A stretch of 19,645 nucleotides of DNA. Source: Clostridia bacterium. Lineage in GTDB: Bacteria; Bacillota_A; Clostridia; Christensenellales; Borkfalkiaceae. Positions 1 to 6,697 of the stretch are shown here, in pieces. Where the stretch lies: contig JAFTQY010000030.1 in the NCBI GenBank assembly GCA_017462505.1, forward strand, positions 1 to 19,645, written 5' to 3'. Every line of letters starts with the position of its first letter. The stretch's first letter is position 1. The translations under genes were made by a program, and so were the position numbers. Below the pieces are notes generated by a model, which made no database searches, was not told the origin of the DNA, and was given only the letters and a program-made list of their open reading frames with translations.

Positions 1-317
1 CCGCGCGCTTTTGCGCGGTATAAGCCCTCGCACAGTACGCGGATAACGCCGCCCGTAAGCTGTGCCACTTGCTTGATTCTCGCCACACACCCGACGGTGT
101 AAACGTCGGCGGGGGTGATATTATCCTTTTCCGTTTCGCGCTGGGTCAAAATAAGCACCGTGCGGTCGGTTGCGGAGGCGCGGTCGATGGCTTTGAGCGT
201 CATGTCCCGTCCGACCTCAAACGATACGTTGGTGTGCGGAAACGCCACCTTGCCGCGCAGGGGCACGATGGGCAAAAGGTTGGTTGTTCTGATTTCTTTT
301 TCCGTGTAGTTTTCCAT
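1..317 (-). CDS. lon: Lon protease, N-terminal part (cut by window edge)
   Basis: ATP-dependent cytosolic AAA+ serine protease that degrades misfolded and regulatory proteins. Only the first 105 codons are present; the gene runs off the left edge. The visible part begins MENYTEKEIRTTNLLPIVPL and continues with RGKVAFPHTNVSFEVGRD, the hallmark start of the LonA substrate-binding (LAN) domain (LPxxPLRG..vFPh....f.VGR). ATPase and protease domains lie outside the window, so intactness cannot be judged. The start at 317 is the only Met giving a family-like N-terminus. It has no convincing Shine-Dalgarno site: the nearest purine run, AGGG, is about 14 nt upstream, so the mRNA may have a very short leader. 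The gene is separated from the upstream polysaccharide operon by a terminator. Confidence 0.9.
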   Translation of the reverse strand, partial: MENYTEKEIRTTNLLPIVPLRGKVAFPHTNVSFEVGRDMTLKAIDRASATDRTVLILTQRETEKDNITPADVYTVGCVARIKQVAQLTGGVIRVLCEGLYRAKAR

Positions 318-324
318 AATATTT

Positions 325-352
325 ATTATTACCCTGATAGGGCGTTTTTCAA
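325..352 (-). promoter_or_regulatory. possible lon promoter with adjacent small hairpins
   Basis: On the minus strand TTGAAA (347-352) is followed after 16 nt by AATAAT (325-330). The predicted start of transcription then falls almost at the lon ATG, suggesting a leaderless or near-leaderless mRNA. Two small triloop inverted repeats sit in the element: GCGTTT/AAACGC (342-356) and CCCT/AGGG (332-342). They do not match the CIRCE or CtsR operators. Weak call. Confidence 0.3.
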
Positions 353-365
353 ACGCTGTGAAAGG

Positions 366-393
366 ACAAAAAAGGGCGGAAATATTTCCACCC
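366..393 (-). terminator. Rho-independent terminator of the polysaccharide operon
   Basis: Read on the minus strand, GGGTGGAA pairs with TTCCGCCC (one G-U pair, 4-nt loop; 374-393), immediately followed by six T. It lies just after the BY-kinase stop and before lon, so it ends the wzz-kinase transcript. Confidence 0.85.
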
Positions 394-440
394 CGTTTGT
401 TTTGTGATCGCTAAGTATATCCTTTTACGATATAGCCGCG

Positions 441-1280
441 TTATTTCGTTTCTTCCGTTTCGTCGTCGTCCTTGTCCGCAGGGTTCGTCGAGCCGTAGGA
501 ATAGTTATAATTGTAGTAATAATACTTCTTATAACCGCCGTAGAACTTGCCTGCCTTGGGCTGTTTGTAGTCGTTGACGACAACGCCGAGTACGTTTGCC
601 TTGGAAAATTTCAACGTGCCGAGCGCGCGTTCGATATCGCTGATATAGGATACCTGATGGCGGCAAACGAGCACAACGCCGTCCGTTGTGGGCGCGATTG
701 CAAGCGCGTCGGAAAGGATAAGCACGGGGGGCGTGTCGATGATAACGTAATCGTATTTACTGCGCAGCTCGTTAAGGAAATTCTTCATTTCGTCGCTTTC
801 GAGCAGCTCGTAGGGCTTGGGCGAGTGGGTGCCGCAAGTGATATACGAAAGGTTTTCGTTGATATGGGAGCTGTGAACGACTTCGTCCAAGCTGTTCTGC
901 CCCGAAAGGTAATCGGAAAGACCGGGGGAAGATTTGCGTTTGAAATATTTTGCAACTCTGCCCTTACGGATATCGGCGTCCACCAAAATAACCTTGGCGT
1001 TGGACTGCGCGAACATGAGCGCGAGGGTTGCCGTGACCGTCGTTTTCCCGTCCTCGGGGTATGCGGAGGTGGTCATGATGACTACGCCGCCGTCCTTTTT
1101 GGGAACGGACACCGAAAGCGCCGCTTTCAAATTACGGAACGCCTCGGTTACGTCAAAGGGAGTGTCGTCGCTCAAAAGATATTCGTGACGGTGCGAATGG
1201 TGGGTTTCCGTTGCCTTGCGGGAACGTTTTGCATGCGAACGCGAAGAAAGTTTTGCGGTAAATTTAGAAAAGAGTCCCAT
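441..1280 (-). CDS. CpsD/CapB-type bacterial tyrosine kinase (BY-kinase)
   Basis: Cytoplasmic tyrosine autokinase that works with a Wzz-type membrane activator to control exo- or capsular polysaccharide synthesis and export. The 279-residue protein shows the BY-kinase signatures: Walker A SAYPEDGKT (72-80), Walker A' VILVDADIR (97-105), Walker B YVIIDTPP (178-185), and a C-terminal tyrosine cluster with nine Tyr between residues 247 and 262, the usual autophosphorylation tail. The region before Walker A contains EAFRNLKAAL, resembling the EAYRxLRTNI oligomerisation motif. A basic, His-rich stretch (15-33) precedes it. Its ATG overlaps the stop of the upstream Wzz-like gene by one base (TAATG), so the two are translationally coupled, and the kinase has a GGAGG ribosome site. 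The usual partner tyrosine phosphatase and glycosyltransferases are not in the window. MinD-like ATPase is excluded by the Tyr cluster and partner. Confidence 0.92.
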   Translation of the reverse strand: MGLFSKFTAKLSSRSHAKRSRKATETHHSHRHEYLLSDDTPFDVTEAFRNLKAALSVSVPKKDGGVVIMTTSAYPEDGKTTVTATLALMFAQSNAKVILVDADIRKGRVAKYFKRKSSPGLSDYLSGQNSLDEVVHSSHINENLSYITCGTHSPKPYELLESDEMKNFLNELRSKYDYVIIDTPPVLILSDALAIAPTTDGVVLVCRHQVSYISDIERALGTLKFSKANVLGVVVNDYKQPKAGKFYGGYKKYYYYNYNYSYGSTNPADKDDDETEETK

Positions 1281-2614
1281 TATTTTTCCTCCTTGTTCTG
1301 CTTATTCGCAGCGCCCTTTTTCGTGGGAATGTTATCCATGTCGATCGTAGGTACGATACCGAGAATGGGAACTTGGAATTCTCTGGTGATCACGTCGCAA
1401 TCGCGCAAACGCTTGTCCGATCTGTCCACGATGATGATCGCAACGCAAGCGATCACGCCAACCGCCACCGCCATCAAGAACGCCGATTTGATCGCCTGAC
1501 TTCTGGTGTAGCCGACGTTCGTCTGGCGAACGTTGTCGTTACGCGAAATTCTTTGGCAGTTCGTGCCCGTATAACCCGCGGGGATCGCCATGTTCGCCTC
1601 TACGTATTCGGGAACGACCTCTTTTACGATGTCGTATACTTCGTTTGCAAATTCTTTATTTGCGTCGCCGTAAACGGAGATGCTTGCGTAGATAAAGCTA
1701 CGCGCAAACTTGTTTGCGTCCTCTCTGTCCTCGTTGGAAAGCAAGAACGAGAAATGCGTAGCCGCGGCAAATTTAGAGTGCATGCCCTTGTATCTTGCCG
1801 TTTCGCTCCAAAGGTCGAGCACCTTAGAGCGGGACGCCTGCGCGGATTTCTGCGCGTTGCTGAGCGCAATATTGCCGCCGTTTACGTTGCTGAGCGCAAT
1901 CGTTAAGTCGCTGTTTGCGCGGCTGGCTTTGCTGTAAGCCTCTACCAAGGTAGGGTGCTTTTGCAGCTCTTCTTCCGTGAGCTTGGAATATTTTACCTCG
2001 TCAAAGGAACTTTCAGGTCCGGGGAAAGCTTTACCCCATGCGTCGTCCAGCTCGTCCATTGCGGTCGTGTAGGTACTGATCGCCGAAAGGTAGGTGCTCT
2101 GTGCGTCAAGCAACGCCTCTTCCGCCTCGATGATCTTTTGCACCTCGGGGATCGCCGCGTCGATCGCCGCGTTGAGCTTTGCCGCCAAAGCCGTTTCCGT
2201 TTCGCCCGTCCAAACGTCTTTCATGGGCAAATATTTGTAAAGAGCCTTTTCGTTATCGGAAAGCTCGTCGGTGTTTTGGCTGCGCAGGAGCATTTCTTCT
2301 GCAAACGCGTCTTCGTTGAGGAGCTTTACCATGTTATCCATGATATGCTCGCCGTACGCGCCGTAAACGCCGTATTCGCTGCCGCTGGTGTTCAAACCGC
2401 TGCCGTCTGCGGACATGGTGGGGTTTTCGGGATTAACGTAGAAACGAATTTGCGAGCCGTAATATTTTACGTCCTTCGTCTGCCATACCGAAAAACAGCC
2501 GCCGATAAAGCCGCCGATGATCACAAGCAAAATCAAAAGCTTGATCTTGCTTAAAAGAAGACGCACGATGTCCATTAAGCTGATGCCTTCTTCTTTTTGA
2601 ACGTTTTTGTCCAT
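1280..2614 (-). CDS. Wzz/CapA-type chain-length determinant and kinase activator
   Basis: Membrane co-polymerase that sets polysaccharide chain length and activates the BY-kinase encoded next to it. The 444-residue protein has an N-terminal transmembrane segment (about 24-43), a large extracytoplasmic region (about 45-375), a second transmembrane segment (about 377-396), and a short cytoplasmic tail with FQVPILGIVPTID, typical of Wzz/YveK proteins and their kinase contact. Start chosen at 2614: AAGGAGAATACA lies directly before this ATG. The longer frame to 2716 would begin inside the -10 box of the promoter and lacks a ribosome site. The ectodomain, rich in Ala, Ser and Glu with helical repeats, is far larger than in the usual 230-250 residue Gram-positive YveK/CapA proteins. 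First gene of a two-gene operon. Confidence 0.88.
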   Translation of the reverse strand: MDKNVQKEEGISLMDIVRLLLSKIKLLILLVIIGGFIGGCFSVWQTKDVKYYGSQIRFYVNPENPTMSADGSGLNTSGSEYGVYGAYGEHIMDNMVKLLNEDAFAEEMLLRSQNTDELSDNEKALYKYLPMKDVWTGETETALAAKLNAAIDAAIPEVQKIIEAEEALLDAQSTYLSAISTYTTAMDELDDAWGKAFPGPESSFDEVKYSKLTEEELQKHPTLVEAYSKASRANSDLTIALSNVNGGNIALSNAQKSAQASRSKVLDLWSETARYKGMHSKFAAATHFSFLLSNEDREDANKFARSFIYASISVYGDANKEFANEVYDIVKEVVPEYVEANMAIPAGYTGTNCQRISRNDNVRQTNVGYTRSQAIKSAFLMAVAVGVIACVAIIIVDRSDKRLRDCDVITREFQVPILGIVPTIDMDNIPTKKGAANKQNKEEK

Positions 2615-2716
2615 TGTATTCTCCTTACATAACTTTTTTACTTTCTTCTTTTGCCGTGACTTTTTCCGTGTGCGCGCGTAACGCGCGAACATTATAAATA
2701 AAAGCCATACGCGCAT

Positions 2717-2745
2717 ATTATATCATTTTATTTTTGCATTGTAAA
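2717..2745 (-). promoter_or_regulatory. sigma-A promoter of the wzz-kinase operon
   Basis: On the minus strand TTTACA (2740-2745), 17 nt, TATAAT (2717-2722). Expected transcription start near 2710, giving a leader of about 95 nt. The leader contains a short GCGCGT/ACGCGC inverted repeat near 2672-2686. Confidence 0.8.
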
Positions 2746-2873
2746 GCGTTTTTAGCGAAATTCGGCAAAATAAAAAACGCGGGCGGATTGAAAAATCTGC
2801 CAAAATCTTTTTTTCGAGCGGATAAAAACGGAGAAAAATTCCGTTCGTTTCGACACGTATAGGGGGATTTCAA

Positions 2874-2906
2874 CAAAAATCCCGTCCGAAAGGATTTGCG
2901 GACGGG
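2874..2906 (-). terminator. Rho-independent terminator of the RNase E/G gene
   Basis: CCCGTCCG (2881-2888) and CGGACGGG (2899-2906) form a perfect 8-bp stem with a 10-nt loop. On the minus strand it is followed by ATTTTTGTTG. It stands 20 nt after the RNase E/G stop. Confidence 0.88.
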
Positions 2907-2926
2907 AAAAATAGATAAAATTTATT

Positions 2927-4447
2927 TTATTCAAGACGTTGCGCCTTTTCGGGCAGGGCGGAGCTGTCGGCGCTTTCGCCGCGCACGGTAAAATACTCTT
3001 CCTTGTACGTCTTATGCGGTACGAAATAGAGCTGTTTATCCTTCCAACGCCCGTTGATTTCTTTGGCAAAGAGCTTTTGCTCGAAGATGTGCGCCATGAT
3101 TTTTTCGTTCAGCTCGATCACGGCGGCGGTATGCCCTTGCGCAAAGCAATCGAGCACGTCCGCGCGCAGACGGGTGATCACGAAAATATCGTCGTGCACG
3201 TAGCCCTTTCCCTCGCAATGCTCGCAGGGCTTGACAAGGTAAGAATGTGCGTCGCGCCCAAGACGTTTGCGGGTAAATTGCGAAATGCAAAGCTCGCTCA
3301 TAGGCAACACGTTGCATTTTGCACGGTCGAACGAGAGCGCCGCTTTCAAGGTTTCGGTCACCGCCTCTTTGTGCGTTTCGTCCACCATATCGATAAAATC
3401 GACCACGACGATACCGCCGATATTACGCAGGCGCACCTGCCTTGCGATCTCTTTCGCGGCGGCAAGATTGACGTGAAATACCGTTTCTTCCAAATTGTTT
3501 TTGCCGACGTAGCTGCCCGTGTTCACGTCCACGACGGTCAACGCCTCGGTATGCTCGATGACGATATACCCGCCGTTTTCCAAGGGAACGGTGGGGCTTG
3601 CCGCGCCGTAGATCAGGGGCGTGATGCCGTATTCGCGCAGCATCGAACGGTTTCCCTGATAAAAAATCAATTTCCGCGCAGGAATGTCGCGGCGGAGCTT
3701 TACAAGGCGCAACAAACGCTCGTATAATTCCTTGTCCCCGACGTGGAAGGCGGTGATGTCCTCGCCGTACGAATCGCGCAGCACCCGCAAGGGCAGGTCC
3801 TCGTCCTCGTACAAAACCGAACCGACGGGGGCGGTCTTTGCCGTTTTCAGCGTTTCCGCATACAGCTTTTTCAAGAACGCCGCCTCGGCTTTGAGCTGTT
3901 TTGCCGTGGCAAACGGAGCTTGGGTGCGAACGATAAAGCCCTCGTCCGTGCTTTCGCGCATATTTTCCGCCGCTTGCAACAGATCCTCGCGTACCCTTTC
4001 GTCGGTGATCTTGCGGGAAATGCCAAGGAAATCGGTGTTGGGCAGATAAATCATCGTCTTGCCGACAAAGGAAAGGTGCGTGGTGACTTTCGCGCCCTTA
4101 TTGCCGCGGGGCGGCTTGGTCACCTGCACAATAATTTCGTCGCCGATTTGCAGATCCAAGGGACGGCTGTCCGCCTTTTCGGGGGTCGCGTCGTCGTATT
4201 TGGTGCAATCGGTATAGCTTTCGTCCATGGAAAGGTAGCAATTTTTTTCCAAACCACAATGGATAAACGCGGCGTTCATGCCCGAGAGCACGTTGGTCAC
4301 TTTGCCCTTATAGATATTGCCCACGCAGGAAGTGCGGGGTTCTTTTTCGCAGGCGAATTCCGCCAACTTTCCGTCCTCGACCAACGCGGCGAATTGCTGC
4401 TTGCAATAACGGTCCAAAAACCATTCTTTCTTGATTTGTTTTTTCAT
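2927..4447 (-). CDS. rng: Ribonuclease E/G family endoribonuclease
   Basis: Endoribonuclease that cuts single-stranded, AU-rich RNA in rRNA maturation and mRNA decay. The 506-residue protein has the catalytic-core order of the family: an S1 RNA-binding domain (about 40-128, GNIYKGKVTNVLSGMNAAFI), an RNase H-like and 5'-sensor region, then the DNase I-like catalytic domain. The two Mg-binding aspartates are D307 (VVDVNTGSYVG) and D350 (IVVVDFIDM), 43 residues apart as in E. coli RNase E. The Zn-link is CEHC (C408, C411). There is no long disordered C-terminal scaffold, so it is an RNase G-like short form. An AGGA ribosome site precedes the ATG. It has its own promoter and leader after the SpoIVFB-like gene. 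RNase E/G beside spoIVFA-spoIVFB is a recurrent arrangement in Clostridia, where rplU often follows; here the polysaccharide operon follows instead. Confidence 0.95.
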   Translation of the reverse strand: MKKQIKKEWFLDRYCKQQFAALVEDGKLAEFACEKEPRTSCVGNIYKGKVTNVLSGMNAAFIHCGLEKNCYLSMDESYTDCTKYDDATPEKADSRPLDLQIGDEIIVQVTKPPRGNKGAKVTTHLSFVGKTMIYLPNTDFLGISRKITDERVREDLLQAAENMRESTDEGFIVRTQAPFATAKQLKAEAAFLKKLYAETLKTAKTAPVGSVLYEDEDLPLRVLRDSYGEDITAFHVGDKELYERLLRLVKLRRDIPARKLIFYQGNRSMLREYGITPLIYGAASPTVPLENGGYIVIEHTEALTVVDVNTGSYVGKNNLEETVFHVNLAAAKEIARQVRLRNIGGIVVVDFIDMVDETHKEAVTETLKAALSFDRAKCNVLPMSELCISQFTRKRLGRDAHSYLVKPCEHCEGKGYVHDDIFVITRLRADVLDCFAQGHTAAVIELNEKIMAHIFEQKLFAKEINGRWKDKQLYFVPHKTYKEEYFTVRGESADSSALPEKAQRLE

Positions 4448-4491
4448 CGCCGTTTCCTTTCGCCGTGCGCTTTTTTATCGTCGGACTCGCA

Positions 4492-4536
4492 GTTTTTTGC
4501 GTATGCAAACGGATTGTTTTCCACTGTGCAAAAAAC
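4492..4536 (-). promoter_or_regulatory. long-range stem in the RNase E/G mRNA leader
   Basis: GTTTTTTGC and GCAAAAAAC form a perfect 9-bp inverted repeat (4492-4500 and 4528-4536) around a 27-nt loop. It lies wholly inside the roughly 95-nt leader between the predicted transcription start (about 4542) and the start codon. E. coli rne is autoregulated through leader hairpins; a similar role here is inference only. Confidence 0.45.
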
Positions 4537-4548
4537 CACGCAAGCATT

Positions 4549-4577
4549 AGTATAACACACAAGAGGCGCTTTTGCAA
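4549..4577 (-). promoter_or_regulatory. sigma-A promoter of the RNase E/G gene
   Basis: Minus strand: TTGCAA (4572-4577), 17 nt, TATACT (4549-4554), with a TG extended -10 (TGTTATACT). No terminator is visible between the SpoIVFB-like gene and this promoter, so read-through is also possible. Confidence 0.75.
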
Positions 4578-4613
4578 GAAGTTTTGCGCGTTTTTTGGCG
4601 TTTTTTCTTGCAA

Positions 4614-5603
4614 TTATCGGGTTTTTTCGTCCTTTTTCGGGTCAATTTCTTGTATATTGCAGAGCTGAGAGAGCGGGGTATACGGACTTTTTGCGGCCAA
4701 AAAATACGCCGATAGCTCGTTTTGCGGCAGGTCGAACAGGTGGTTTTCCTGCTCGTCGTACACCTCTAAAATCAGGTAAGAGCCGCGGGATAAAAAGCGC
4801 AGAGCGTCTTTGATAGGGCGGGCGGCGGAAAGGGCGACGCGCTTGATTTCCACCCCCCGTTGCAGGGCGTTTTTACAGGAAAAATCCATGCGGGCGTACG
4901 TTGCCGATTTGTCACGGTTGCCAAGCGCGCCGATCGTTAAAAACAGCGCGAACGCGAGCAGGGTAAAGTTGGGCTGGCGGAACACGCATTGACGGGCGAA
5001 CGCAGCAAAAAAACAGGCGGCAAACAAAAAGGTGATAAAACGGCAAATTTTTTCCGCGCGGCGTTCCGCTCTGCCCGTTTGCGCGTCGAAACGGCTGAAA
5101 AAGCGCGCCAACGCGCACTTGAAAATTCTGCCCCCGTCTAGGGGGTATGCGGGCAATAGATTGACGAGCGCAATCGCGAGCGAGGTATAGCACGCCGTGT
5201 CCGTGAACGCGTACATGGTAGGGGCTAACCACCAAAGCGCGATAAAAAACGCCGCGGTGATCAGGTTGCATAACGGCCCGCACAGGGCGACGAAAATTTC
5301 GTCCTTAAAGGAAATGCCGTGCAGATCGCCGTCAATGACCGCGCCAAAGGGCATAAGCACGATGGCGTTGAGCTTATAGCCCAGCTTTGCCGCGGCGAAC
5401 GCATGGGCGCATTCGTGTTGCACGGCGACGAGCGCAGAGAGGAAAAACAGGAATAATTCCCCCGTGAACGCGTACCATACCCCCACCGCCACGAAAAGGG
5501 GGTGTAGGCGAAACACGCGCAAGCGTGGGGGCTTGCGCGTGACGGTTTCCGTGGATTTGGTTCTGTTTTTTAATTTATTCTTCCGAAGCGTCGATCCACG
5601 CAA
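4614..5603 (-). CDS. spoIVFB: SpoIVFB-like site-2 protease (M50 intramembrane metalloprotease)
   Basis: Multi-pass membrane zinc protease. In Bacillus, SpoIVFB cleaves pro-sigma-K in the outer forespore membrane. The 329-residue protein carries HECAH (63-67) in a membrane segment, the PFG motif, and NLLPAYPLDGGRIF (148-161) whose D156 is the third zinc ligand. Further hydrophobic segments lie at about 105-125, 187-205 and 212-227. The C-terminal 100 residues are soluble and do not clearly resemble a CBS pair. The start is a TTG at 5603, with GGAGG nine bases upstream inside the SpoIVFA-like gene; the genes overlap by 29 bases, implying coupled translation. No ATG gives a full-length protein. 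Pairing with the upstream gene matches the spoIVFA-spoIVFB operon. A general stress-type S2P is the alternative. Confidence 0.85.
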   Translation of the reverse strand: MRGSTLRKNKLKNRTKSTETVTRKPPRLRVFRLHPLFVAVGVWYAFTGELFLFFLSALVAVQHECAHAFAAAKLGYKLNAIVLMPFGAVIDGDLHGISFKDEIFVALCGPLCNLITAAFFIALWWLAPTMYAFTDTACYTSLAIALVNLLPAYPLDGGRIFKCALARFFSRFDAQTGRAERRAEKICRFITFLFAACFFAAFARQCVFRQPNFTLLAFALFLTIGALGNRDKSATYARMDFSCKNALQRGVEIKRVALSAARPIKDALRFLSRGSYLILEVYDEQENHLFDLPQNELSAYFLAAKSPYTPLSQLCNIQEIDPKKDEKTR

Positions 5604-6546
5604 GGCAGTTTTCCTCCGTCAGCTCAAAACAGTTCAAAAGGTCGCCGTCCGAATACATAGTCACCTGTACCTCGGCGTTGCCCGCGGTGTAGCCGACGGG
5701 GACGTTGGCTTTCACTTCGTCGCCAACGGCGTAGTATACCGTATCTAAACCGTAGAAAACCCCCGTAAACGTGTCGGTGTACCCTACTTTTACGGTGTAC
5801 AAGCCGTTCTCTGCTTGCAAAATTTCTTTCACCGTACCGTTTGCGGCAGGGTATACGCAGCAATCGTCCGTAAACGAGAGTACGCCCGTGGATGAAAGAT
5901 TAAGCTCCGCGTCCGAACGCAGGCTGACGATGGGCGCAAGGTCAAATTCGGAATAATGCTTTACGACTGCCTCTTGCTTGGGGGTGTTCATCGCGCGGAA
6001 AAAGGTGTTGATCGCGCTGTTTGGCAAAAACACGTTCGTGAAAAAGATCGCGCCGCAAAGCGCGCAGGCGAGCGCAAGCTCGGTATTGAGCAGAATACGC
6101 AAGCCGCGAGAGGGGCGTTTTGGCGAGTTCATCGCGTACCGTGTGCCGTCGTTTTCATATTCGCCGTCAATATCCTCTGCATTTTCAAGGTCGTTTTCAA
6201 AGGGGCGCGATTCGCCCGACGCGTACAGACGGACGGTGTGCATGCGGTCGGGTTCGGGTTCAAACGAAAGGTAACCCTCGCTGTTTGCGCCCTCGGCAAA
6301 CAATTGCGCGTCCGCCGTAATTTGCGGCGCGGGCGGCGCGGCGGTCGGGTCTTCCATTTTTCCGTTTACCTGCGCGATTACCGAATCGCGTAAAAAAGCG
6401 TCTGCGTTCGGGGGCGTATCGTTCGTTTCGGGCAGGGGCGCGCTTTCGTGATTGCCCGTGCGCTTGCGACGGCGTTTTTTTCGCACCACGTTAACGGTGG
6501 ACACGGGGATTTCCAGCATTTCGGCGTATTCGATTTCTTCGTTCAT
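5575..6546 (-). CDS. spoIVFA: SpoIVFA-like membrane protein with degenerate LytM (M23) domain
   Basis: Likely partner and inhibitor of the adjacent SpoIVFB-like protease. The 323-residue protein has a long charged cytoplasmic N-terminus (1-147, KKRRRKR at about 23-29), one transmembrane helix (about 149-171), and an external C-terminal domain of LytM fold (about 228-290: YPAANGTVKEI, then YTVKVGYTDTFTGVFYGLDTV, then YYAVGDEVKANVPVGY). The metal-binding residues of active M23 peptidases (HxxxD and HxH) are missing, as in Bacillus SpoIVFA, so it should be a binding domain and not a peptidase. Its ribosome site AAGGAG is seven bases before the ATG. The assignment rests on architecture and the 29-base overlap with the spoIVFB-like gene; primary sequence conservation is modest. 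Confidence 0.72.
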   Translation of the reverse strand: MNEEIEYAEMLEIPVSTVNVVRKKRRRKRTGNHESAPLPETNDTPPNADAFLRDSVIAQVNGKMEDPTAAPPAPQITADAQLFAEGANSEGYLSFEPEPDRMHTVRLYASGESRPFENDLENAEDIDGEYENDGTRYAMNSPKRPSRGLRILLNTELALACALCGAIFFTNVFLPNSAINTFFRAMNTPKQEAVVKHYSEFDLAPIVSLRSDAELNLSSTGVLSFTDDCCVYPAANGTVKEILQAENGLYTVKVGYTDTFTGVFYGLDTVYYAVGDEVKANVPVGYTAGNAEVQVTMYSDGDLLNCFELTEENCLAWIDASEE

Positions 6547-6580
6547 ACAAAATCTCCTTTGTTGCGTTTTACTCTGTTTT

Positions 6581-6588
6581 ATCGTATG
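6581..6588 (-). promoter_or_regulatory. possible -10 element upstream of the SpoIVFA-like gene
   Basis: Minus strand CATACGAT, 34 bases before the ATG, resembles the sigma-E -10 (CATAC..T). The -35 region (around TTCTAAA) fits neither the sigma-E nor the sigma-A consensus well, so this is a weak candidate. Its distance to the ribosome site suits a short leader. Confidence 0.25.
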
Positions 6589-6621
6589 CGGACAAAATGC
6601 GGTTTAGAACGGAACGGACAA

Positions 6622-6656
6622 ACTTTTAATAAAAAACGGGCGCGAACGCCCGTTTT
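6622..6656 (-). terminator. Rho-independent terminator of the ssb-like gene
   Basis: AAAACGGGCG (6633-6642) and CGCCCGTTTT (6647-6656) form a 10-bp stem with a CGAA loop. On the minus strand it runs into TTTTTTATT. The hairpin is nearly symmetric, but only minus-strand genes flank it. Confidence 0.82.
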
Positions 6657-6662
6657 CGTAAT

Positions 6663-6694
6663 ACCCCCCGTAGCATACCCTGTTGACGGGGGGT
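6663..6694. other. GC-rich hairpin just after the ssb-like stop
   Basis: ACCCCCCGT (6663-6671) and ACGGGGGGT (6686-6694) form a perfect 9-bp stem with a 14-nt loop. On the minus strand it is not followed by a T run. It sits four bases after the ssb-like stop codon and before the true terminator, so it may act as a 3' stabilising structure or the first of two tandem terminators. Confidence 0.55.
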
Positions 6695-6697
6695 GTT

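Noticed and set aside
657..1499. Long plus-strand frame opposite the BY-kinase and Wzz genes
   Set aside because: Shadow of the minus-strand genes; the translation has no domain and both minus-strand genes have clear motifs, ribosome sites and a promoter.
2939..4555. Plus-strand frames opposite the RNase E/G gene
   Set aside because: Antisense shadows produced by GC-rich codon bias; no ribosome sites and no recognisable protein features.
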